Source: Isoetes taiwanensis | Lineage: Eukaryota > Streptophyta > Lycopodiopsida > Isoetales > Isoetaceae | Length of the DNA: 64,000 bases | Direction: 5' to 3' | Assembly: GCA_021234155.1 (NCBI GenBank) | Contig: JAJEKV010000072.1 | Location: forward strand, 3,912,407-3,976,406 | In this document: one piece after another, positions 20,170 to 29,896 of the stretch | How the letters are laid out: every line of letters begins with the position of its first letter | Numbering within the stretch: the stretch's first letter is position 1 | The notes under the pieces: model-generated | The model's database searches: none | What the model was told of the DNA's origin: nothing | Seen by the model: the letters and a program-made list of their open reading frames with translations, nothing else | Translations under genes and position numbers: made by a program

Positions 20170-20390
20170 AGTGCCAGGAACGGCCAGGGGCCAAGCCTGG
20201 ACTCCTTTTGTTGAATGTTTTTCTAGCATGTGGCTAGAGGATCATTCTTGTACCCGCAGAGACTTTTGTTGGCGCCAGAACGGCCAGGCCAAGCACTGAC
20301 TCCTTTTTGTTCGGCCAGGGACCAAGCCTGGACTCCTTTGTTGAATGTTTTTCTAGCATGTGGCTAGAGCATCATACTTTTGTATCTGGA
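20170..20390. repeat. About 135-bp tandem repeat in the LTR element
   Basis: GGCCAAGCCTGGACTCC(TTT) and GTTTTTCTAGCATGTGGCTAGAG recur in order at about 20185-20250 and 20320-20370. No gene in this part. Confidence 0.75.
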
Positions 20391-20621
20391 TCATGGTGAC
20401 AGTGCTAAGAACGGTAGTGGGGGGCATGTAGTTCCTTATCTGTGCCAAGCTTGGACTGCATGTATCTTGTCTGTGCCAGTATGAAGACTGGAGGATATTT
20501 TTATGGTGACAATCATTTCTTTTTGTAGGGAGCCTACATTTGGGCAGCCGTTGGAGCCAAATCAGCCTGATGCGAAGGGAGCCTTCTTTAATTTTCAGCA
20601 ACCCTTTAATTTTCAGCATCC

Positions 20622-20729
20622 CTTTAAGTGGGGGTGTTGGAATTATGATAATTGCACGGGTGTTCAGAGTTAAATCAGCATGATTCAAAGGGAGCCTTCA
20701 TTGTATTTCGGCATCCCTTTGAGTGGGGG
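20622..20729 (+). promoter_or_regulatory. Duplicated polypurine tract
   Basis: TTTAAGTGGGGG followed by TGTTGGAATTATGAT (LTR-like start) at 20623-20649 precedes the true TTTGAGTGGGGG and LTR start at 20730. The block was duplicated, leaving a decoy LTR start at 20635. Confidence 0.8.
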
Positions 20730-20998
20730 TGTTGGAATTTATGATGTTTGTTGTCCATTCTATTTTTGGAGATGGCCGTTGGAGCTCCACCGACATAGAG
20801 CCCTTTATATGAAGGACTCTTAGATCACTGGATATGCATCTTCTTTCTCTGTTTCCTTGTGTGCTTCTTCTCATGTGAGCGCTGGATCTTTCACTATGGG
20901 CGTGGTCCCGAGCCCTATTCGGGACATGACGATGATACATTGGATTCTGTGTTTGATACACTCATTGTAAAGACTGAGGAGCTCAGTATTTTTCAACA
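20730..20998 (+). repeat. Right LTR of the non-autonomous element
   Basis: 269 bp, identical by eye to the left LTR and followed by the AATTC target duplication. Confidence 0.97.
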
Positions 20999-21003
20999 AA
21001 TTC

Positions 21004-21835
21004 TACGAATCTGATCATCGAGTACCCTCTGGATGTAGTTTATCACAGTGTTGAGAATGCAGTGAATAGCGGAGATAATTGCCGAGATCTCAAGGGGGAA
21101 GGCCAGGTATGCTCCTCTGATATTTTAAGCAATGAACAGCAGCATCAAATAGTCAACATTATAGCAAATTTTAGCCATCTGCTGGAAGTGAGGGATGAGG
21201 CGCAAGATAACTGGGACAACATGGCATCTAAGCTCCATGATATTTACGTGGATATGTTGACAGCACTGGTGGCTATGTTTACAGCCACGGCGGTAGTGTT
21301 CAGCAAGACAGTGGTGGCAGCAGAGCAGCTGCTTGTAGGCTCCATTATGGCCGGCCTCAGGAAGATCATTTCAAAACGAAAAGTAAATTCTGAGCAAGAC
21401 GAAGATAAACCAGATGCTGCTGAGGAGGACGAAGATGCATTCTATCCCAATTCATGGTGGCTTGTTGGATTGAGGCTATCTGTGAGGCTTGCTTTTCTGT
21501 TTCTAGTGATATTGAAATTCATGTTCATGGCCTGGGACAACCTTAAGAAGCTGGATATTTCTTCACCACAGGAGGGTTGGACAGGAACTCTTCACTACCA
21601 GCAAGACGACATGGCATTTCTTGTCACCACTACTTCCACCATTCAGCTTACACACAGAAGCATCACTATCAACGTCTCCAAAGGCATACTTGTGCCTTAC
21701 ATATTCTTTGTATTCTTATTCAGTTGTTTGCACCTCCATCGAAACCCTCTCTTGCGTAACTACATCATCCTGCCCTCTAATTATGACTTGCTTATAGCCA
21801 ACCACAAACAATCCTCTGCCAAGAAGTCCCCCTAA
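21004..21835 (+). CDS. Unrecognised membrane protein, C-terminal part (copy B)
   Basis: Continues the frame broken at 17906; the codon split by the insertion rejoins as Ser. Counting from the ATG at 16780, residues about 460-492 are hydrophobic (ALVAMFTATAVVFSK) within a helical region. An acidic loop (SEQDEDKPDAAEEDEDAF) lies near 504-522. Strong membrane helices are at about 528-553 (LAFLFLVILKFMFMAW) and 603-620 (ILVPYIFFVFLF), and the tail is basic. Topology would be a large luminal or outer N-terminal domain with two or three C-terminal membrane segments. This half is absent from copy A. Stop TAA at 21833-21835. Confidence 0.8.
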
Positions 21836-22369
21836 GTGCTTGGATTGGGTTACTAGTATTTACTTTATAATCCCCCACCCTTACCTACATTATTGTTCTT
21901 AATGAACTACTTTGTATCTTTGGCATACATGTGAACTAAACCAACAAGTTTGCCATTGTAAATTAGTGTGTACATGATTTTATATCTCTAATAATATATA
22001 CAAAAACTATATATTCTGGATTCTCCATATAAACTCCTTTTTCATACCAATTTTTTCTTGCCAAGCCAAAATCTCAAATGGGTTTTTAAACTCAAACTAA
22101 CTTTTTGGATTTCAATCTAGAATTGGGAATCTAACCCTTAGCCCTGCTAAGAAAAAGTTCTTATGAACTGTAGTATTCAATTTAACTTATTCCTGATAAA
22201 CTACATTGAATATGTTCACTATTTCCACCTCTATAATTGAATACTTGAAATACATTCCTGGAATTCTTGAGTGGTAGGACCTTAAACCTGCCACAACCAA
22301 AGTCGCGAGTTCAAGTATGGCTAACATAGCCTAGTGATGGAGACTGTAAAATCATTGCCCTGCAATCAC
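21836..22369. other. Downstream flank, copy B
   Basis: 21985-22380 matches 13598-14020, including the SINE-like box pairs. No gene. The junction to the 42-bp array is at 22370. Confidence 0.7.
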
Positions 22370-22495
22370 AAGTTCGAGATTGGCCATATCTAATATACAA
22401 TAGAATAGAGCAAGTTCGAGATTGGCCATATGTAATATACAATAGAATAGAGCAAGTTCGAGATTGGCCATATCTAATATACAATAGAATAGAGC
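22370..22495. repeat. 42-bp repeat x3
   Basis: Three exact-length units beginning AAGTTCGAGATTGGCCATAT at 22370, 22412 and 22454, ending AATAGAATAGAGC. The array grew from the SINE-like B-box region; copy A has a single unit. Confidence 0.95.
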
Positions 22496-22656
22496 AGCTC
22501 CTTGCATAAGATATCGTAACCTAGGATGGATTAAGATTGCCTTAGGGAATTTAAAATGCATTGTGACTTCAGGCTCAAGATTGGCCTGGGGTGGATCTAG
22601 ATTGGCTTCATGTGATATTGTGGCTTCATGTTGGCTTTGGGAATTTAAAATGCATT

Positions 22657-22664
22657 GTGACTTC
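22657..22664. repeat. hAT target-site duplication, left (GTGACTTC)
   Basis: Eight bases, repeated exactly at 33337-33344 on the far side of the element. Eight-base duplications are the hAT hallmark. Confidence 0.95.
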
Positions 22665-22749
22665 CAGGGATAGGTTCTGTACGTATGAAACTATTTTTTC
22701 GTGACGAGAAAAAAAAAATACGATTTTTGGGAAAAATAATTTTTTGTAT

Positions 22750-22935
22750 TTAATACCGCCGTAGGGCCTCGCTTAGCGAACTTTAAGTCTAAGTTTAAAC
22801 CTTTCACGCCAACTTTTAATTTCCTTCGCTAAACTTTCTTAGTCTAAGTTTTAAACTTTCGCCACGCCAAACTTTTTGTTCAAGGGCTTCTTCACGCTTA
22901 GCCAGGGCGGCGCCAGTTTAATGGCTTACGCTGGA
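22750..22935. repeat. hAT left subterminal repeats
   Basis: Several copies of CTAAGTTTAAAC, TTCGCTAAACTTT and CACGCCAAACTTT. Matching motifs in the other orientation fill 32925-33215. hAT transposases usually bind such subterminal motifs. Confidence 0.75.
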
Positions 22936-23040
22936 AACTAGTTTCAAGCTGCTAATTTTGAAGTAACAAGGTAAACCACCGCTACCGCCTCCACAACCCG
23001 TTTTTTTTTTTTTCATTTTCCCTTAAGCCATTCTTCACGC

Positions 23041-23450
23041 TGTTTTTAATTGTAGGTCTAGGGTTCCTCCATAGGAGGTTCGCGTAGCCGGCATTGAGGG
23101 GCGGACGACATGGCACGCCTCGTTTGCATTCTATATTTTGAGATTTCGGCCTTCAAAACATGCCAACTATCCAAATGAAGATTTAAACGCTGCGTAAACG
23201 TAGCTCGACGGGAACAAGGTAAACCACCGCTTTCGCTTAGCAATAGATAGATCCGAGATCCGCCCACCACATTGTCAAAACCCCAAAAAATATGGTTTTA
23301 CCATTTTACCTTTTTTTTCATTTTCCTTAGTTTTTAGCCAAACCTAGGTAGTTTTCTCGTTGTTTTTAATTGTAGGTCTAGGGTTCCTCCATAGGGAGGC
23401 CCTTTGCCTGCTTGCCCCCTCCATTGAGGGGCGGATAGATTAGCGAGCGC
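23041..23450. repeat. 320-bp period duplication in the hAT left arm
   Basis: TTTTTAATTGTAGGTCTAGG and the following GGTTCCTCCATA...TTGAGGGGCGGA occur at 23043 and again at 23363. AACAAGGTAAACCACCGCT also occurs twice (about 22967 and 23214). No coding trace. Confidence 0.75.
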
Positions 23451-24330
23451 CTCGACCTATGGTTGAATCCAATGAATCCGATTTTTTTTTTAAAAAAAAA
23501 GAAAAGAAAATAAAATGCAATAGAAATAAAGGAAAAAAAAAAAATGAAATAGAAATAAAAATAAGAAAAAAAATTTGGTTGCCTACCCTTTCATCGACAA
23601 AAATAGTAGTTAGGGTAGAGAGTGATCCTTGGCTAGGTTAGAAGTTCTGAGTGATCCTTGGTCGAGGCAAAGGATCTTGCTTGGCGTGCCACATTTAATT
23701 GTGCCATGCCGATGGTGGGTGTCATTGCTGATGTTGAGGATTGCTAGGGTCAACCTCCCATTTAGATGTATAGCCCTCCCCGCCGCTTGTTGGTTTTGTC
23801 CACGCTTGTGCTAAAGGGTGGGTGTTGTACTTTTATGGAAGGTCAGTCGAAGAATATTTAATGAGATATACCCTATTTTCTCGACGGTGTTGTTGATGAA
23901 AGTCCATCACTAATATAGGGAGTGGCGATATTTCATTAAATATTCGCGGACTTCGATAGGTGGTCTTATGCAATATGTTGAGTTGAGTGTCGCCAACCTC
24001 TCGAGGGAGTTTTCCAATGGAGTCGTGAGAGTGGATCAGATCATAAGTTAAACTTGTGGAAGAGAATGAGAAAAATGCATGGCATATAACCGAACTGCCA
24101 AACTCGGGTAGATAAACTATAGAGTGCCTATAACCCCTCAACTTGGAACCGAGTAGAGTGCCTAAAACCGCCAAGCTTGAAACTTAGTAGTTTACTAAAA
24201 TCTTAATGAACCATTTCAAGGCTTATCAACATTCACTAAAGTCGGTTTTTTTTTCTCAGACTCTTAGGTGTTGATGCTGCTTTGCTACAGTTGGCATATC
24301 GCTATCTATACACGCTTTCTTCTAAAGTTG
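23451..24330. other. hAT interior without recognised gene
   Basis: Contains an A-rich stretch (23480-23575). TAAATATTCG-type words recur at 23855 and 23937, and CTTGGAACCGAGTAG/CTTGAAACTTAGTAG near 24139 and 24176 suggest a decayed duplication. Nothing else supported. Confidence 0.3.
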
Positions 24331-26060
24331 CTATGAATCCACAAGAGTTAGACGGGCTTAGACTACAAGTAGCGTGAGCCTCACATGAGCCCTAGAGAAG
24401 GACCTAGGGTAGAAGCAGAGCCCCACATCAATGTAGAGGCCGAGCCCTCTACTAAGATGCAAAGGAAAAGATCAAGACCCCAACAACCATGGTCCAACCT
24501 AAGACCTGCTTTAATGAATTGGCTTTGTGAGCTTAACCGTGTCCGCCACCCCATCCGAAAGTTAGAGTTGATTACCACAAATGTAAGAAGGATGGCTAGA
24601 CTTCCACTCGTGTCTCATGTGAGATGCCGAAAGAGCTTTTGGGCCTCGAATGATAGACCTAGAACCCGAAAAGATTGATTCGAAAGGTATGCTTGATAGA
24701 TGGCAATGTATCCCGCATAACCGGAAACATGATACATGCAAAGAGCAAATCTAACTAGTCCGCTGAGAGAGTCTTTGAAAGATAAGGTCGTGGAATGGAA
24801 CACGCCTTGGACCAATCGAAAGCTTAGAAAGGAAACCCATCAACCCCCACCTAGTTAAGAAAGTGTTGGCACGCACTATTAGAGCCAAGCCGCCCCGGTG
24901 AAACCGATAAAGAGTGGGAAGCAAGAAAAAGGGCGATGCCAAGACTATATGGTTTGCAATGGTGGATTACTCTCAAATAATCAACAAGACCGAATTGGTT
25001 CAGAACATATGGAACGGTATTCAAATGCAATATCCCGGGTTCTAGTTTTCTTAAAGACGAACCCTATTGTGTTAAATTTCGAATGATGACGCATGTTAGG
25101 TACGGCCAGCCCGATGTGATAGTAAAGGCCATGATGAAAACATGAGGGAATCACAAATGCAAAGTTAGACACGGGTCTATCATACGCACGCATTGGCCGC
25201 ATAAACCGGGTTGGTAAGAACAGGTTGATATTTCCCTACCGAATGGGGGTTCTTGTGCATCTCTTTTGTGAATCATGGAGATAATGACTTTGCCGTGCAT
25301 GCATTTAAGAGACTAGGGTTTAAACCCACCGTTTGAGGTCGACATCCATAAGCTTGAGCAACGAAAAAAGCAAGAGTTATATGTTGCTCAAAGAGTGGGT
25401 GATCTAACTATGTCATTTTTAAGCCGCTTGCTTAAGCTTCATAAAGAGCACCATTTACACATGGACTTGCACCCCGGCAATGTCTTGCTTCATTTTGAAT
25501 TTGGGAAAGAGAGAGGTCGCACGGACCCCCGTGTCGCTTTATATTGGTATATGTGACCGGGAGAAGAACGTTAATAGGCGAGCCCGCGGAAGTGAAGCGG
25601 TGGGCATACAAAAACATGGATGCCGCCGCCAAAAGGCAATTGAGAATGAAAGGCTTGCCTATCCTTACATGCACGATGATTTGTATTGGGGTCCAAACAA
25701 AGATGGAACGAAGACAAAGGAATGCAAAGGTAGACTTTGACCTCTTAGGGGCAGCCTATTTTATTTATTACCTTGCTGATTTTGCACGCAAGCATTCTTT
25801 CTTGGAGACCATGGGTACCAATGAACAAACCCCGTAGGTTTCAAACATGTGCGATTATTTGAAGCACCGCATTTAATCCCCAATACGAGACAAGGACACG
25901 CAAGTTTGATCTCGAACCAGCCATCGAACACCATGCGGAGCACTTGGAATTGCTCTCCAACACATTGCACAAGACCCCAAACGGAATCGATTGATTCCTC
26001 AAGTTGGGTCAGCGCACGACGATGTCAACTAAGTCGACCAAGTCACGCTTTACCGCCATT
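24331..26060 (+). pseudogene. Kinase-like cargo gene in the hAT element, broken
   Basis: Plus-strand coding trace, opposite to the transposase, spread over three frames. The key block is HMDLHPGNVLLHF (25458-25496): His, catalytic Asp (25464-25466), Asn (25479-25481) as in the catalytic loop of the protein-kinase-like superfamily, closest in wording to APH/ABC1-type HxDLHPGN loops. About 22 codons later GICD takes the place of the metal-binding DFG. Before it, an acidic-start helix (LEQRKKQELYVAQRVGDL) could be the E-F region. After it, DFDLLGAAYFIYYLADFARK resembles a buried C-lobe helix. The N-lobe Lys was not found. Host-derived or element-specific origin cannot be told. Confidence 0.5.
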
Positions 26061-26239
26061 TATGAGTTTCTTTGTACGCAACCAAAAAAATATTGATTGA
26101 GCAATTGCGAAAAATACTCTAATAAAACATCTTTGGCATTGCTATGTTTATTTTTTGTTGCACTTTTTTATTTTTATAATTTGTAAGTCATATTGAGTTG
26201 TTGTTTATTTCACGCAGCTAACGTAAAAGCCTACCCGCT

Positions 26240-27680
26240 GTAATACTATTGCACAACTTGTCTAGTGCCATGCCAAAAGAATGTCCGAACAACCAACGAA
26301 GTTCGCCTCAAATGGCCGGGAGAGAAGATGTTGGTGAAACAGACATGAGGGCTTAATTTCGAGATGTCAGCCCATTTTGAGAACTCCGTGAGAAGGAGAT
26401 GAGTCAGATTCCCTTCCCTACCTACAAAGGTCGAGGTTAGGGCACAACAGCTCGTGAAAGCGAGGAACATGCTAGGATGAATGAGTGGCGGCGAAAAGAG
26501 TTGTTGAGGTTGAGGGCAATGGCGTATGGCCAAGAAACAAGGTGTCACAATTACAGAGGTGCATGGAGTTGTACATGTGACATGGGCCCAGTGTCGCGCG
26601 CACCGCGATGGAGCCGATTTTGACGATATCGAGGCCAATTTAGACGCCAAACAGCTTTGACGACAACCGCCAAGCAGAGAGCAGGTAAGATAAGGCATAT
26701 GACCGCAAGATCCCCGCAACCGAGGTAGAGCTTTAGAGAGGTGGGTGCAAGTGAAAGGAACAATGATAAAAAACCACGAATTCAAGTAAGACATTTGCCA
26801 AGCAAGTGTACTATGAGATTGTGAGAGGGGAGGTCGAATTATGCCAAGAGAAAGTGGAAACAAGGAAGTGGCAAAGGTAGCAGCAAAGAGAGTGAAGGTT
26901 GCAAAGGAGGATTCTCAAAGCGCTTTTGGTGATGAGCCCGTGACTATAACTTATTTGCTTCAAGATGCCATAAAACTTTTAGAGGTAGCGGCTGGTTGAA
27001 GCAAAGAAAAAAAAGACGATGAGGTAGATTTGAAGGCCCGCTTAGAGAATGAAAGAAGTCGAAACCTCACTTTGTCGAGGGAAAATGTGCGCTTAAAAGA
27101 TCGTGCAAAATGCTCATGACAAGATGGCTGCGTAATTACTAGACACAAAGAATCAAATTGCAGCTTTGGGTAGGGAAAATACTTGGTGTTGAGAATAGAC
27201 AATGACCATATGCTACAATATCAAGAGTTTTAGATTCTGATCCCCTTAGAGTCTCCAAGGAGCGGGGTATTTCATACCTCCCTCCCGGTACCTATATGAC
27301 AATCAAGGGGATGATGTAAAGAACTGAGACTTTAGATATTGTCAAGTATGTGCGGATAATCCCACCCAAGTTGGTTGGTATGCCTTAGGGTGTGGACATC
27401 GCCCCGATTTGAGATGTTTGTTGGATTGGATGATGGGCAAGAGGTTCTGGCCCATCAAATGATGGATATATTATACCGTGAGCCCAAGATGCAATGCTCA
27501 ACATGCAATCACGCATGCCTCCCTGCCGCCTATGGTTGCTCGCAGAGGGATGGAATGCTTCATCGGGCCCAAAACACAACGTGAAATGGACCTTTGGATG
27601 GGGGTAGAAGAACCGCGCGAAGGTGAAGAGGTACCGCACATTAATCAAGACTGCCCCCCCGCCTCGGGCCAAAGGTGATA
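26240..27680 (+). pseudogene. Coiled-coil cargo gene in the hAT element, broken
   Basis: Plus-strand coding trace in changing frames. It includes GVTITEVHGVVHVTWAQC (about 26541), a heptad-like stretch KARLENERSRNLTLSRENVR (about 27030-27090) continuing to NQIAALGREN, and QMMDILYREP further on. Composition is Lys/Glu rich with no recognised domain. Antisense frames here (for example the 205-codon one at 26246-26863) look like shadows. It may belong with the kinase-like gene upstream. Confidence 0.35.
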
Positions 27681-28159
27681 GTAGTAGTGCTAATGTGGAT
27701 GCATTTATTACATTAACCCATGAGCTACTCTACATTAATTTTTTTGATATTTTTCCCTCGAGATCTCGATGCACATGAATGAACTAACGCTGACGAGGAT
27801 TTTTTTGTCTAAATAACATTTTGGGGGTTGGGTTGCCGGGTCCGCATTGAGTTGTTTGTGTTGTAGTTAAGTAAAGTAAGTATGTTAAGTGATTTTTGAA
27901 CATCCCAATTAGGGACAGATGCCAATTAGGATTAGTGGACTTCCTAACTCGAGACTTCCAACTCGCCACCCTCGCTTAGTCTCTTTCGCTTTTCTGCTTT
28001 TGTGTATCTAATTTGCCCCTAGGATGACATCGCCACACTGTGTGGCTTAATTAGGTACGCCAAGCAGAAACTCGAAAAGGGAGTAAGCCAAGAGCGATGG
28101 CAAACAATATAGACTTCTCAAATTTTGTTACCTCCTTTAGATGTGGGTTCATTAGATGT

Positions 28160-29590
28160 TAGTGATTGATGAGTTCAAGCATCGAGACTTCCCCTTTTTT
28201 TCCCCGCTCTTTGGGCAATGTAGCTTAGTTTACATGCTAAGTTCCATTGTCCAAAGACCCGGGAAAGCAAAGATTGGGACGCCTCGATGCCCGACCCGTG
28301 TCTTCGGGTTAATTGGATGTTAGTGATCGATGAGTTCAGATCGAGACTTCCTCATCTTTTTTCCCTCCTCTTTGGGCAATGCGCCTTAGTTTACATGCTA
28401 AGTTCCATTGTTCAAAGAGGGGTGAAAGCAAGGTTTGGGAAGTCTCGATGCTTGTATTCGTGTCTCTTTCATCCCGCCTAGAGCGTGACTTTCTTGAATG
28501 GTTGTCAACTCACCAAAGCTTGATATTGTTCGGCGCAAACAATATAGACTTCTCGAAATTTGTTACCTCCTCTAGAAAGAGCGGGCTTTGTTCTCGACTC
28601 TCTTGTGTAGTCTCTCCGCGGTCAATGTAGCTTAGTCACTTTGCTAGGTTATATTACACAAAGAGGCTCACAATGGGAGTCGGAGCAAAAATCGCTCGCT
28701 CTAGAGGTTGAACTTGCTATGACGCCGAGGGGAGAGCGCACTCTAATTTCAAGCCAAAGTGGTGCCTCGGTGTTGTCCATCTATATAGCGTTGTTAGGCA
28801 CCAAATCATGGAACATCCTAACTCCTCGCTATTGATGGAGAACCTTGAGCATCACTATGACTTCAAATTAGAGTACGCCATCCCTTTGGCAAGGTGGTGG
28901 ATTGTAGGTAACAAGGTTTTGAGTACTCTATTTTTATTGTGGCAGCGGATGATATCAGCCTAGTGGTTGCTTTTTTGCATTCTCGCGGGTTAGACGCCGA
29001 TGGCACAGTTAAATCGCTATTTGATGCATCCGACCTATAATTTGTACCTCCATTCCTTTGGGTGGCACATGCCATGCAAACCCATTTGGGTATTCAGAGC
29101 ATGTGCCACCCAGAGGAATAGAGTACAGATTATAGGTCCAGATAGCATTCAAATGGCGATTTGGCATACCAAAGTTATTCCCGACTTGGGTACCGAAGTA
29201 CCTTGTGAACCTTCTGATGGATCAGATTCGTCCGGGCTGGTCCGAGGCTGTTTGGCCCCTTCGCATGCGTAGATTACTTCTCATCAGCAAGATTCTGGCG
29301 CATGCGAAGAGGCAAGCAACAACGGAGGTCGAGACGGGTCTGATCCACGGAAGGTTTTCAGGGCACTGCGGTTACACATGAAAGAAACATAGAAAGAACT
29401 ACCATACATGAACCCAGGTCTTTGGGGGTAAGTTCGACATAAAATAAGATAGCTCAGTGATTGACGAGTTCAAGCAACGACACTTCCCACTTTTTTTTTT
29501 TCCCGCCGCTTTTGGGCAATGTAGCTTAGCTTGAATGCTAAGTTCCATTGTCCACGAGGCTGGGTGAGCAAGATTGGGAAATTCTCGATG
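28160..29590. repeat. 130-bp dispersed unit x3
   Basis: Units at about 28160-28290, 28321-28451 and 29456-29590 share TGATGAGTTCAAGC, CTTTGGGCAATGTAGCTTAG, TGCTAAGTTCCATTGTCC and GCTCGATGC-like ends. The middle of the unit (CTTAG...CTAAG) is an imperfect palindrome. Confidence 0.85.
29011..29162. repeat. Long imperfect hairpin (about 75-bp arms)
   Basis: AAATCGC...CCTATAATTTGTAC...GGGTGGCACATGC on the left pairs with GCATGTGCCACCC...GTACAGATTATAGG...GCGATTT on the right, meeting at CCCATTTGGG (about 29080-29090). Arms agree over most positions. It could be a MITE remnant or a small-RNA-producing foldback inside the hAT element. Confidence 0.85.
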
Positions 29591-29896
29591 CTTTGACTTT
29601 GATTTCCTAAGTGACCCATGCTTGCACTCACCTATCTAGTGGTTGGAGAGTGGATCGTATCCAAAGTGGTTGGAGAGTGGATCGTGTACCTATCTAGTCA
29701 TGAACCATCATACAATACATGAAACAAACATCATACATGAAAGGAAAATTCCACAAGGTAACGAAATATATGGAAGACAAAAAAACTTGTAACAAAAAAA
29801 CTTTACTTTTAATTCATAGTGCCGATGGTTACAATAGTTTTGAACATCCTCATACACGATTACAATAGACGACCGAGGGTAGTCATCACCTCCTCT

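Larger units (their letters stand above)
17907..20998 (+). mobile_element. Young non-autonomous LTR retrotransposon with captured gene fragments
   Basis: 3092 bp, with two 269-bp LTRs that I find identical, TGTTGG...CAACA ends, and a perfect AATTC target duplication (17902-17906 and 20999-21003). The primer site is GGTTATGGGCCCA and the polypurine tract is GAGTGGGGG. The 2.55 kb interior has no gag or pol; instead it holds an FKBP fragment and other host-like coding traces. It probably uses proteins of a copia-type element with the same primer site, such as the family at 6474-11244. It disrupts copy B of the membrane protein gene. Confidence 0.97.
27681..29896. other. hAT interior: repeats and a hairpin, no gene
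   Basis: Holds three copies of a 130-bp unit (28160, 28321, 29456), two copies of AACAATATAGACTTCTC (28106, 28541) and the long hairpin at 29011-29162. No convincing coding frame. Confidence 0.5.

Noticed and set aside
26246-26863. Minus-strand frame of 205 codons in the hAT element
   Set aside because: Antisense to the coiled-coil cargo trace, with composition typical of a shadow frame.
28160-29590. Possible terminal inverted repeats of a nested element
   Set aside because: The three 130-bp units are in the same orientation with no target duplications; they are kept as a direct repeat only.
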